Source: Rhizobiaceae bacterium (lineage in GTDB: Bacteria > Pseudomonadota > Alphaproteobacteria > Rhizobiales > Rhizobiaceae). Taken from it: a DNA stretch of 56,361 bases. A program made the translations under genes and the position numbers. The notes below the pieces were generated by a model. The model was not told the origin of the DNA. It worked only from the letters and a program-made list of their open reading frames with translations, and did not search any database. Positions 1-9,205 of the stretch are shown piece by piece. Where the stretch lies: the NCBI GenBank assembly GCA_023953775.1, contig JAMLJD010000023.1:1-56361 (forward strand), written 5' to 3'. The first letter of the stretch is position 1; every line of letters starts with the position of its first letter.

Positions 1-2
1 CC

Positions 3-1322
3 GACGACGTGATGACGATCGAGGAGCCGGTCTCGGACGACCAGGACGTGACGGCATTCATCTGGGCGCTGAACGAACAGGGGCGCGCGCCGCTGCTCCA
101 TTTCAGGAATGTCGACAATATCGGCGTCGAGGTGGTCAGCAACATGTTCGGCTCGCGCAAGCGCGTCGCGCGGATGTTCGACACCGAGGAGGGCAGGCTG
201 CACGAGGCCTATCAGTCGCGCTCGCGCGCCGAGGTCGAACCGGAAGAGGTTTCCGCGGGACCGGTCACCGAGATCGTCACCGACAAGGACATCGACCTCG
301 ACACGCTGCCGATGCTGAAGCATTTCGAGACCGACCGCGCCAAGTACATCACCAGCGGGGTGATCATTGCGGAGCACCCGGACACCGGCGGCGGCAATCT
401 CAGCTACCACCGCGCAATGATCCATTCGAAGAACGAACTCGCGACCAGCCTGCATTCGCGTGGCCATCTGTGGCGGTTGCTCAACATGTCGAAGGAGCGC
501 GGCAGGCCGATGCCGGTGGCAATGGTCATCGGTGCGCATCCGCTGTTCATGATCGCCGCCTCGGCCAGGCTGTCCTTCGGCGATGACGAGCGCAATGTTG
601 CCGGCGGGCTGCTCGGCGAACCGCTCAAGGTGGTGCGCACGCCGAAACATAGTATCCGCGTTCCAGCCCATGCCGAGATCGTGCTCGAGGGCATCATCGA
701 GCCGGATGCCCATGTCGAGGAAGGGCCGTTCGGTGAGTTCACCGGCTATTCATCCGACCGCTCGACCAACAATCTCTTCCGCGTTGAAACCGTGATGCGG
801 CGCAGGGATGCGATGCTGGTGAGCGTCGCCGGCGGCAATTCCGCCGAGCATCTCAATCTCGGCCGCGTGCCCCGCGAGGCCGAGATGGTCGAAAAGCTGA
901 AACAGCGCTTCCCGAGTGTCACCGCCGTGCACTATCCCGCATCCGGCACCCATTTTCACGCCTATGTGGCGCTCAACCAGATGCGACCCGGCGAGGCGCG
1001 CCAGGTAATGCTCGGCCTGCTCGGTTGGGACGCCTATCTGAAGACGGTGATCGCGGTCGACGCCGATATCGACATTTCGCGCGATTCGGAGGTGCTGTGG
1101 GCGTTGTCGACGCATTTCCAGCCGCACCGCGACGTCGTCATCGTCGAAGGGCTTCCGGGCAATGCACTCGACCCGTCGGCCTCGGGCATCGGCACGACCT
1201 CGCGGATGGGGCTCGACGCAACGCGCGGTCCGGACTTCCACGGCGTGCTGGCGAAGATCGGCGGCGACGCCTTTACCCGCGCCCGCGCGATCCTGTCGAA
1301 ACACGGCGCGGCAGCGAGGTAG
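3..1322 (+). CDS. UbiD-family prenylated-FMN-dependent decarboxylase (5' end outside window)
   Basis: Reversible decarboxylase of the UbiD family, which uses prenylated FMN to (de)carboxylate aromatic or alpha,beta-unsaturated acids. The reading frame is open to the first bases of the window, and the first residues (TIEEPVSDDQDVTAF) match the usual interior stretch after a short N-terminal helix. The true start is therefore probably upstream and this is a 5'-truncated view. Counting from the GTG at base 9, the active-site arginine region YHRAMI is at about residue 133 and the EGPFGEFTG motif with the two catalytic glutamates is at 238-246. It is followed 4 bp later by ubiX, which makes the cofactor. 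Which acid is used cannot be read from sequence: phenolic acids, phthaloyl-CoA-like compounds and others all occur in this family. Confidence 0.9.
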   Translation, partial: DDVMTIEEPVSDDQDVTAFIWALNEQGRAPLLHFRNVDNIGVEVVSNMFGSRKRVARMFDTEEGRLHEAYQSRSRAEVEPEEVSAGPVTEIVTDKDIDLDTLPMLKHFETDRAKYITSGVIIAEHPDTGGGNLSYHRAMIHSKNELATSLHSRGHLWRLLNMSKERGRPMPVAMVIGAHPLFMIAASARLSFGDDERNVAGGLLGEPLKVVRTPKHSIRVPAHAEIVLEGIIEPDAHVEEGPFGEFTGYSSDRSTNNLFRVETVMRRRDAMLVSVAGGNSAEHLNLGRVPREAEMVEKLKQRFPSVTAVHYPASGTHFHAYVALNQMRPGEARQVMLGLLGWDAYLKTVIAVDADIDISRDSEVLWALSTHFQPHRDVVIVEGLPGNALDPSASGIGTTSRMGLDATRGPDFHGVLAKIGGDAFTRARAILSKHGAAAR

Positions 1323-1326
1323 GGCG

Positions 1327-1923
1327 ATGAAGCCGGTGGAGCGCGACCGCAAGCGGCTGATCGTGGGAATCAGCGGCGCGTCCGGCGCGATCTACGGCGT
1401 CCGCCTGCTGCAGGTGCTGCGCGATACCGACATCGAGACGCATCTCGTCGTCTCGCGTGCCGCCCAGATCACGATCGCGATGGAAACCGACATGAAAATG
1501 CCGGAGATCGAGGCTCTGGCGACCGTGGTCCATTCCAACAAGGATATCGGGGCGGCGTGTTCGAGCGGCTCGTTCCGTACGCTCGGCATGATCGTGGCGC
1601 CGTGTTCGGTCAAGACGCTCTCTGAGATCGCCACCGGCGTGACGTCGAGCCTGTTGTCGCGAGCGGCCGATGTGACGCTTAAGGAGCGCCGGCGGCTGGT
1701 CCTGATGCTGCGCGAGACGCCGCTGCATCTCGGCCACATCCGCTCGATGGCACAGGCGACGGAGGCCGGCGCGATCATCTGTCCGCCGGTTCCCGCTTTC
1801 TATGCGAAACCGCAGACCCTTGACGACATGGTCAACCATACCGTCGGCCGTGTGCTCGACCTGTTCGACATCGATGCCGGGCTGGTCAGCCGCTGGAGCG
1901 GACTTCAGGCCGCCAAGAGCTGA
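1327..1923 (+). CDS. ubiX: UbiX-family flavin prenyltransferase
   Basis: A 198-residue enzyme that attaches a dimethylallyl unit to FMN, making the prenylated FMN needed by UbiD decarboxylases. The N-terminal FMN-binding GISGASGAIYG motif is at residues 14-24. The middle PCSVKTLSEIATG segment and the RRRLVLMLRETPLH stretch are typical of the family. The length is normal. The start ATG lies 4 bp after the ubiD stop, so the two genes are co-transcribed. This pairing suggests the decarboxylase is a catabolic enzyme with its own dedicated cofactor supply, although the protein could also serve ubiquinone synthesis. Confidence 0.93.
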   Translation: MKPVERDRKRLIVGISGASGAIYGVRLLQVLRDTDIETHLVVSRAAQITIAMETDMKMPEIEALATVVHSNKDIGAACSSGSFRTLGMIVAPCSVKTLSEIATGVTSSLLSRAADVTLKERRRLVLMLRETPLHLGHIRSMAQATEAGAIICPPVPAFYAKPQTLDDMVNHTVGRVLDLFDIDAGLVSRWSGLQAAKS

Positions 1924-1943
1924 ACCTCGCCGGAAGGCAATCC

Positions 1944-1972
1944 AAAAAAATGCCGGCCACTAAAGGCCGGCA
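1944..1972 (-). terminator. Rho-independent terminator of the molybdenum-hydroxylase operon
   Basis: A perfect 8-bp inverted repeat (TGCCGGCC at 1951-1958 and GGCCGGCA at 1965-1972) with a 6-nt loop is flanked on its left by seven A residues (1944-1950). Read on the minus strand this is a GC-rich hairpin followed by a run of seven U. It lies 27 bp beyond the GTPase stop. On the plus strand, behind ubiX, the hairpin has no U-run. Confidence 0.85.
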
Positions 1973-1998
1973 AGTTGGCAGGCAGAGGAAAGCCCGTG

Positions 1999-3024
1999 TC
2001 AGGCGAGGCAGTCTTCAAGCATGTCGCCAATCCGGGCGCGGTCCAGGTTGCGGCCGATGAATACCAGCTTGCTGAAGCGGTCGTCCTTGCCCCAGCCATG
2101 GTCGGCGCGGAAATCGATCAGCTTGTGAACGGCCTGCAGGACATGGAAGCGGTCGTCGCCGTCAACCGCCAGGATGCCCTTGGTGCGGAAGACATCGTCG
2201 CCGTTTGCCTCCAGCCAGGCTGAAAGTGTCTTCTCGAGTTTCGCGCGGTCGAACGGCTTTTCGAAGGTAAAGGATTCCGACGTCACCGACGTGTCGTGCG
2301 CGTGGTGGTGGTGATGATGGCCGTGATCATCGTCGAGATTGAGCAGTTTTGCGCGCTCGGCGACGTAGGATGGCTGGAAGCCGCTGATGCCGAGGATGTT
2401 GGCGAGGTCGACCTTTCCGTAGCTCGACGTCAGGATATCCGCGGTCTGGTTGAGCTTGCGGAGATTGCCTTCGAGGCTGGCGACGTGGGCATCGTCGACG
2501 AGATCGACCTTGTTGATGACGATGCGGTCGGCGGCGACGATCTGGTCGACGGCCTGGTTGTCGCGCCCGTCGAGCAGCGGGTCGTCAACATGCTGGGCGA
2601 TATGCTTGGCGTCGACCAGCGTCACGATGCCGTCGAGCTCGAGTTGCCCGGCGACCTCATTGTCGATGAAGAAGCTGGTGGCGACCGGCGTCGGGTCGGC
2701 AAGGCCGCTGGTTTCGACAAGGATATGGTCGAACTTGTCCTTGCGGGCGAGCAGCTTCTGCAGGACCTCGACGAGGTCATTGCGAACGTCGACGAAGCAG
2801 CAGATGCAGCCGTTCTGCATCTGGAAGATCTCTTCCTCGGACGCCAGCACGAGGTCCGAATCGACGTCCACCTCGCCGAACTCGTTCTCGATCACCGCAA
2901 TGCGGTGGCCATGGCGCTCCGTCAGGATGTGGTTGAGCAGCGTGGTCTTTCCGGATCCCAGGAAGCCGGTGAGGATCGTGACCGGCACCTTTTCGGCAGC
3001 GGGTTGTTCGTGAAGCATCGTCAT
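1999..3024 (-). CDS. G3E-family GTPase (CobW/YjiA-like) with His-rich metal-binding loop
   Basis: A 341-residue metal-chaperone GTPase of the CobW/COG0523 group. Walker A GFLGSGKT is at residues 20-27, the metal-binding CICC motif at 73-76 and the guanine-specificity motif NKVD at 171-174. A poly-histidine stretch (DDDHGHHHHHHAHD) lies at about 231-244 before the C-terminal CobW_C domain. The start ATG follows a strong GAAGGAGG ribosome site and overlaps the stop of the molybdenum subunit gene by 4 nt. Members of this family insert or deliver metals (Zn, Co, Fe) to client enzymes. The genetic coupling suggests service to the hydroxylase or to metal supply for it; the client itself is inferred. 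Confidence 0.85.
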   Translation of the reverse strand: MTMLHEQPAAEKVPVTILTGFLGSGKTTLLNHILTERHGHRIAVIENEFGEVDVDSDLVLASEEEIFQMQNGCICCFVDVRNDLVEVLQKLLARKDKFDHILVETSGLADPTPVATSFFIDNEVAGQLELDGIVTLVDAKHIAQHVDDPLLDGRDNQAVDQIVAADRIVINKVDLVDDAHVASLEGNLRKLNQTADILTSSYGKVDLANILGISGFQPSYVAERAKLLNLDDDHGHHHHHHAHDTSVTSESFTFEKPFDRAKLEKTLSAWLEANGDDVFRTKGILAVDGDDRFHVLQAVHKLIDFRADHGWGKDDRFSKLVFIGRNLDRARIGDMLEDCLA

Positions 3025-5320
3025 GCCTCCTTCGTTGTCTCGCGCAGCGCGTCGAGAATGTTTTCCGGTGTGATCGGGTAGTGGTGAAAACGCACGCCGA
3101 TCGCGTCGTGTATGGCGTTCGCGATGGCAGGACCGATGGCGATGATCGGATCCTCGCCGACACCTTTCGCGCCCCATGGACCGCCCGGGTCCGGCGCAGT
3201 CTCGAGGATGATCGTGCGGATGGGCGGCATGTCCATCGAGAGCGGCATCTTGTAGTCCACGAAGCTCGGATTGAGCGAGCGGCCGGTCGTCAGGTCGATC
3301 ACATAGTCCTCGCTCAGCGTGTGCCCGATCCCTTGCTGGATGCCGCCCTCGATCTGCCCGGCGGCGGCGATCGGGTGCACTACCTTGCCGATCTCGTGCA
3401 CCGGGATGACCTGCAGCACCGCCACTTCGCCAGTCTCGGTGTCGACCTCGACCTCGACGAAATGCGCGCCGAAGGAATAGGACTTGGTCGGCGTGTAGGT
3501 ACCGACACCGACGAGCTGGATGGCGGGAATGCCGCGATGCGGCGCGACCGCATCCTTCAGCGTCATCGAGCGGTTGGTGCCGGTCACCCTGATGACGCCG
3601 CCCTCGATCGTGAGCTGGTCGGCTTCGGCTTCCAGCAGCGGTGCGGCATGCGACAGAACCTGGCGCTTGACGTCGGCCGCCGCGATCTGGGCGGCGCGGC
3701 CACCCATATAGGTCGTGTGGCTTGCGAAGGCGCCGATGTCCCACGGCACCACGTCGGTGTCGCCCTGGACGACGCCGATCGACTCGAACGGCACGCCGAG
3801 TTCCTCCGCCACTATCTGGGACAGCGCGGTATGGGCGCCGGTGCCGAGGCCTGCGGTGCCGGTAAGCAGCGTTACCGTCCCGTCCTCGTTCATCTTGACG
3901 ATGGCATTGCCCTGTTCCTTGATGCCCGGATAGGCGCTGGAGCCGTGCATCTCGCAGCCGATGCCCCAGCCACGGCGCTTGACGCCGCTGCCGCCGGACG
4001 TCTTGCGGACGTTGACCCAGTCGCTCTCCTCGATGCCGCGCCGGATACAGTCCTCGAGACCGTGGCCGACAATCGGATGCCCGGACGGAGCGATATCGCC
4101 CTCGCGCACCGCGTTCTTCAGTTTGAACTCGGCCGGATCGAAGCCGAGCCTTTCGGCGGCTTCGTCCACCTGGAGGTCGATGGCGAAATAGGTCTGCACC
4201 ACGCCATAGCCCCGGAAAGCGCCGGCGATCGGGGTGTTGGTGTAGATGGCGCGGCCTTCCAGGTCGACGTTCTCGCAACGGTAGAGCGACGTCATCGCGG
4301 CGGTGCCGACATTGGTCACGCCGGGGCTGTGCGATCCGTAGGCTCCGGAATTGAAGACGATGCGAGCCTGCCGCGCGGTGATGCGACCGTCCTTCGTGAA
4401 GCCCTGCTTGAGCCAGATCTTGCCGGGATGGCGCGAACGGCCGCCGAGGAAGGTCTCCTTGCGGGTGTATTCCATGCGCACCGGCTTCGCCGTCTCGCGG
4501 GCGAGCAGCGCGCAGAGAAATTCGTGCTGGAACAGGTCCTGCTTGGCGCCGAAGCCGCCGCCCATGTGGTCGACGACGACGCGGACCTTGTTGAGCGGGA
4601 CGCCCAGCACCTCGGCCAGCGCGCCGCGCACCATGAAGGCGGTCTGGGTCGAGCTCCAGATGGTCAGCTTGCCGTTGCCGTCCCACTGGGTCACGCAGAC
4701 ATTCGGCTCCATATAGGCCGGGGTCGGACGGCCGAGGTCGAACTCGTTCTCGAGGATGAGATCGGCCTCGGCAAAGCCCTTGTCGATATCGCCGCGCCTG
4801 ACGACGACCGGCGGCAGCACATTGTTGTGGTCGAGGCCGTTGTCGTAGATCAGCGGCGCATCGGGCTTCATCGCCTCTTCGATGGTGAAGACGGCCGGCA
4901 ACGGCTCATATTCGATCTCGATCAGGTGTAGCGCTTCCTCGGCGATCTCCTCGGTGACGGCGGCGACGGCGGCGACGCCTTCGCCCCAGTAGCGGACCCT
5001 GTGATCGAAAATGTACTGATCCTTGGTGCAGGAGGCCGAGCGGGGGTGCGGCGATCCGTAGTGGAGCACGTGCGGAACGTTCTCGTGGGTCAGCACCGCC
5101 TTGACGCCCTTGAGCGCCAGCGCCTTCGAGGTATCGATGCGCTTGATCTGCGCATGCGCAATCTCGCAGCGCTTGATCTTGCCGTGCAGCATGCCCGGCA
5201 GCGCGATGTCGCCGGCATAGACGGCGGAACCTGTCACCTTCTCCAGCGTATCCGAGCGCTTGACGCTCTTTCCGACAACCGTGAAGTCGGTCTTCTGCGG
5301 AATGTCCTTTTCGTGAATGG

Positions 5321-5324
<4 letters not shown>
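3021..5324 (-). CDS. Xanthine dehydrogenase-family molybdopterin-binding large subunit
   Basis: A 767-residue catalytic subunit of a heterotrimeric molybdenum hydroxylase (xanthine oxidase/CO dehydrogenase superfamily). It carries the aldehyde-oxidase a/b-hammerhead domain (about residues 20-130), then the cofactor-binding domains. Visible motifs are GGGFGAK, AFRGYG and the C-terminal KGVGE, whose glutamate (about residue 724) is the expected catalytic base. The AYXCSFR copper-site motif of form I CO dehydrogenase is absent. It is the third gene of a minus-strand operon (FAD, 2Fe-2S, Mo, GTPase), with 4-nt overlaps on both sides. The substrate is not identifiable: hydroxylation of an N-heterocycle or aromatic is the class expectation. 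Confidence 0.9.
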
Positions 5325-5793
<469 letters not shown>

Positions 5794-5797
<4 letters not shown>

Positions 5798-6657
5798 TGT
5801 ATTCCTCCCATGGCCATGCCGATCGCGCGGCGGGTCAGCACGCCCACCATCTCGCGGCGGTAGGCTGCGCTTGCGCGCACATTGCTGATCGGGGTCGATT
5901 CCTGCATCGCCGTCTCGGCGACGGCGGCGAGCGTGTCGTCGTCCAGGCTGCGGCCGCGCAGCAGCGCTTCGGCGGTGCGGGCGCGGATCGGCGTGGCGGC
6001 AACCGCGCCGAGTGCGATGCGGATGTCGGCGCATGTGTCGCCATCGCGTTCGAGGCTGACGGCGACGCCGACGGTGGCGAGTTCCATCGCCTTGCGGCGG
6101 CCGTGCTTGATATAGGCTCGCCCTGACCGGGCGCGTGGGGCCGGGACGTGGATGCCGGTAACGATATCGCCGGGGACGAGAACCGTCTTGCCCGGACCCG
6201 TGAACAGCTCCTCGACCGGGATGACGCGCTCGCCGGCATTGGAGTAGACGGTCAGTTCCGCGCCATCGGCGATCAGCGGGGGAATAGTGTCGGCGGAGGG
6301 CGATGCACGGCAGATATTGCCGACGACGGTGGCACGGTTGCGTACCTGGATCGACCCCAGAAGGCTGACAGCGGTGCGAAGATTGGGATAATGCTTGACC
6401 ACCGCCGGCCAGGTCTCGATCTCGCGCGCGGTGACCAGCGTGCCGAAGCGCAATCCCTTTTCCGGATCCCACGACTTCCAGTCGAGGCCGGCAATGCGCT
6501 TGATGTTCACGACATGCGAAACCGCGCGCAGCTCCTCCTTGATCTCGACCAGCAGATCGGTTCCGCCGGCGATGATGCTTGCCGGTTTTCCCAACTCGGC
6601 GAGCAGGGAGGAGGCTTCCTCCAGGCTTTTCGGTTCATGGTAGTCGAAGCTTTTCAT
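5794..6657 (-). CDS. FAD-binding subunit of the molybdenum hydroxylase
   Basis: A 287-residue medium subunit of the CoxM/xanthine dehydrogenase FAD-binding family that passes electrons from the 2Fe-2S subunit to the acceptor. FAD-binding motifs are AGGTDLLVEIK near residue 31 and RNRATVVGNICRASPSAD near 105, followed by the CO dehydrogenase flavoprotein C-terminal domain. Only two cysteines are evident and there is no cysteine-rich insertion. The extra 4Fe-4S domain that marks the 4-hydroxybenzoyl-CoA reductase beta subunit is therefore missing. It is the first gene of the operon, 66 bp downstream of the GntR gene, so transcription may begin with that regulator. Confidence 0.9.
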
Positions 6658-6723
6658 TGGTGCGTTTCCGTCGATGTTCTCGTTGTGCTTCGGGCCGGCG
6701 GCCCCGGTCGCGGCCGGCAGTGA

Positions 6724-7485
6724 TCAAGGATGCGGGGTGCCGACCTCGCCGGCTTCTTCCTGTCGCGTACGGCCGACATCTCCGATGGCGGCATCGCGAT
6801 CGGCGTCGAGCTCGCGTTCGAGTTCGCGCAGATGCTCGGTGTTGAGGCGTGCCGCCTCGACGCCGTCGCCGCGCGCAAGAGCCGCCAGGATTGCGGAGTG
6901 GGCGGTGTTGCCGCAGAAACGCGGCGCCGGTTGCGGCCGCGTCCACGACAGCAGCGGCTGGCGATTGATCAGGTCCCGGATGATGCGGGTGAGCACATCG
7001 TTGCCCGCGAGTTCGGTGAACAGCAGGTGGAAACGGCGCGACAGGTGCCGGGCCTGTTCCATCTCGCCGGCCTCATAGGCATCGCTTTCCTGGCTGACGA
7101 TGGCCTCGAGCTGTTCGAACCCGGCTGCGGTCAGACTTGTCGCAAGCCTTCTCAGCGATGCATCCTCGATGACGATCCTGGCGTCGAAAATCTCACGCGC
7201 CTCGTCCGGCGAGCACATCGCGATCGTCGCGCCGCGGTTGGGGCTGAGCTCGACCAGCCCCGCATGGGCAAGCTTGAGCATGCCGTTGCGGATCGCGGTG
7301 CGGCTCGCGCCTGAATATTTGCCGAGCTCTCTCTCGATCAGTCGCTCACCCGGCCCGATGCGGTGGTTCAGGATTGCGTCCACGACTGCCGTGACGACCC
7401 GCTGCTCGGCGTCGGGGCCGCTCATGGCGGCTCCGGCCGGGGCAATGGTCTTGCCCGATGCTACGTGGAAGGGTGATCTGGCCAT
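6724..7485 (-). CDS. GntR/FCD-family transcriptional regulator
   Basis: A 253-residue repressor-type regulator. A winged helix-turn-helix (about residues 30-95, with GPGERLIERELGKYSGASRTA) is followed by an all-helical FCD ligand-binding domain containing the expected acidic and histidine metal-site residues. The ATG start has a GGAGAA ribosome site 6 bp upstream. The frame stays open further upstream across the control region, but that part has no homology features and no good start. It precedes the molybdenum hydroxylase genes on the same strand and is divergent from the amidohydrolase/BMP operon, so it is the likely regulator of both. The ligand is unknown. Confidence 0.88.
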   Translation of the reverse strand: MARSPFHVASGKTIAPAGAAMSGPDAEQRVVTAVVDAILNHRIGPGERLIERELGKYSGASRTAIRNGMLKLAHAGLVELSPNRGATIAMCSPDEAREIFDARIVIEDASLRRLATSLTAAGFEQLEAIVSQESDAYEAGEMEQARHLSRRFHLLFTELAGNDVLTRIIRDLINRQPLLSWTRPQPAPRFCGNTAHSAILAALARGDGVEAARLNTEHLRELERELDADRDAAIGDVGRTRQEEAGEVGTPHP

Positions 7486-7507
7486 CGGCGTTCTCCGTGA
7501 TTGTCGG

Positions 7508-7536
7508 CAATCTATTCTGTTAATATAGATTGTCAA
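7508..7536 (-). promoter_or_regulatory. gntR promoter with embedded palindromic operator
   Basis: Read on the minus strand there is a perfect -35 TTGACA (complement of 7531-7536), a 16-bp spacer and a TAGATT -10-like box, with the gntR start about 23 bp downstream of it. The spacer contains a perfect 8-bp inverted repeat: CAATCTAT (7508-7515) and ATAGATTG (7525-7532), separated by 9 bp. A dyad over the promoter of a GntR gene is the usual layout for autorepression; actual binding is inferred. Confidence 0.6.
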
Positions 7537-7867
7537 CAAAACGCACGATTCCCAAAAATTTGCTGCAAAATCAGACAGATATATACATCTCGATGTGAGA
7601 GAAGGTATCTGAAAGAAAGATTTAGGTAATTTTCTGCGTTTAAGTCGTACATCTTTTGTATAGATGAAAATAAAATTATGGAACCTTGCGAGAAAAGCTA
7701 CGCGGGACGGTCTTTTAAACTTTTGAAGACGATCGAAAGAATCGCGATTTTCGCCGGAAAACGCCGATAATTCGGAAATTCGAATGAATATATATGGAGA
7801 ATGAATTTGCCTCATCAATGCCGCCGCCGATAGCTTGCTGGAGTACGAAAAGGGAGTGAGGGACGGC
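7537..7867. promoter_or_regulatory. AT-rich divergent control region without genes
   Basis: About 330 bp with no credible coding sequence and a base composition clearly richer in A and T than the surrounding DNA. Besides the gntR promoter at its edge it contains several small dyads: ACATC/GATGT around 7588-7599 and CATCT/AGATG around 7651-7667. The plus-strand promoter of the amidohydrolase operon must lie here, probably near the AT-rich stretch 7765-7800, but I cannot fix a convincing -35/-10 pair. Confidence 0.5.
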
Positions 7868-9145
7868 ATGCTGAAGGCGGACGGCTTACCGAACAGCGGG
7901 GGGCTCCTGCTTGCAGGCGGGCGACTTGCGTTGCCGGGGGGCAGCATTGCCGAGGCAGATTTGCTGATCGGGCCGGATGGCCGGATCGCCGCGGTCGGGC
8001 CCGACCTCAAGGCGCCGGAGGAAACTCCAAAGCGCAACGTTTCCGGCATGTTGGTGACGCCCGGCCTGGTGGACATGCACCAGCATCTGGACAAGACGGG
8101 CGTCCTGCGCTTCACGCCCAATCCGTCGGGAACACTCCAGGGTGCCCGCGAGGCGTTCGCGAAATATGCCCGCACCGCGCCGCCGGACGACATTACCCGG
8201 AGAGCGTCGCGGACAATGGTGCGCTGCCTTTCGAGAGGCACGACGGCGATCCGCAGCCATATCAATGTGGACAAGGATGCCGGCTTCAACGGCATCGGTG
8301 CGCTGGCCGAACTCCGCACGCAGTGGGCCGACCGGCTGCGGCTTCAGCTCGTCGCGTTCATGACGCCGCATCCGGGGCAGGACCTGGCATGGCTCGAGCA
8401 GAATATCGATCGCGCGGTGGAACTGGGCGATGCGGTGGGCGGCACGCCCGCCGTGGCCGAGGATCCCGACCGCTATCTAGACATCATCTTCGCGGCCGCC
8501 GAGCGGCATGGCAAACCGGTCGATCTTCATCTCGACGAGCATCTCGACCCGACCAGGCCTCTGTTCGATGCCGTATTCGAGCGTGTCCGCCGCCACAACA
8601 TGCAAGGGCGCACGGTCCTCAGCCACGTGTCGGTGCTGAGCGCGATGGAGCGTACGGATTACGAACGCGTTCGCGATCAAATCCTCGAGCTCGACCTTGG
8701 CGTGGTGACCTTGCCGGCGGCAAACCTCTATCTGCAGGGCAGGGACGCAGCCAAGCTGCCGCCACGCGGGCTCACCCGGGTCGCCGAGCTGGTGCGCGCC
8801 GGGGTGCCGATCGCCACGGCTTCCGACAATATTCAGGATCCCTTCGTGCCGACCGGCTCCGGTGACATGCTCGAGATCGGACGCTGGACCCTTTTGGCCG
8901 GACATTTGCGCGGCGACGAGCTCGCAACGGTCTACCGCATGATGACCGAGATCCCCGCACGGCTGATGGGCCTTGCCGACTACGGCCTCGTCGCCGGCGC
9001 GCGCGCCGATCTGGTCGTCTCGGATTGCGCCGATATCGACACCTTCGTCGCCGGGGGTGGCGACAGGGTCACAGTCTTTGCCTCCGGCCGGCCCGTCCAT
9101 GAGACGGCGAGCCGGCCCGTCGGAGTGCCTGCCGACGCCGGCTAG
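7868..9145 (+). CDS. Amidohydrolase-family deaminase (cytosine deaminase-like)
   Basis: A 425-residue TIM-barrel metal-dependent hydrolase of the CodA-like amidohydrolase group. Metal and catalytic residues are visible in order: H71-x-H73 (MHQHLD), H221-x-D-E224 (HLDEHLD), H253 (LSHVS) and D320 (SDNIQDPF). The HxDE element is characteristic of cytosine/isocytosine deaminases and related N-heterocycle deaminases. The ATG at 7868 is chosen because GAGGGA lies 5-6 bp upstream; a TTG at 7835 in the same frame is less likely. It is the first gene of the operon feeding a BMP-type ABC transporter. The exact substrate (cytosine, creatinine-like or another ring) is not determined. Confidence 0.85.
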   Translation: MLKADGLPNSGGLLLAGGRLALPGGSIAEADLLIGPDGRIAAVGPDLKAPEETPKRNVSGMLVTPGLVDMHQHLDKTGVLRFTPNPSGTLQGAREAFAKYARTAPPDDITRRASRTMVRCLSRGTTAIRSHINVDKDAGFNGIGALAELRTQWADRLRLQLVAFMTPHPGQDLAWLEQNIDRAVELGDAVGGTPAVAEDPDRYLDIIFAAAERHGKPVDLHLDEHLDPTRPLFDAVFERVRRHNMQGRTVLSHVSVLSAMERTDYERVRDQILELDLGVVTLPAANLYLQGRDAAKLPPRGLTRVAELVRAGVPIATASDNIQDPFVPTGSGDMLEIGRWTLLAGHLRGDELATVYRMMTEIPARLMGLADYGLVAGARADLVVSDCADIDTFVAGGGDRVTVFASGRPVHETASRPVGVPADAG

Positions 9146-9205
9146 GAATGCCGGCCGGCGGGCTCGTAGCCGGCGCACATGATGGAAGATCAAGGGAGGA
9201 TCGTC

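Noticed and set aside
3081..4931. A 616-codon open frame antisense to the molybdenum large subunit
   Set aside because: Same pattern: the opposite strand carries conserved cofactor motifs, and this frame has none.
6724..8319. A 531-codon open frame on the minus strand running from the GntR gene through the AT-rich region into the amidohydrolase gene
   Set aside because: Only the part below 7485 shows protein-family features and a ribosome site. The upstream part crosses a promoter-like region and is antisense to a clear gene, so it is chance openness.
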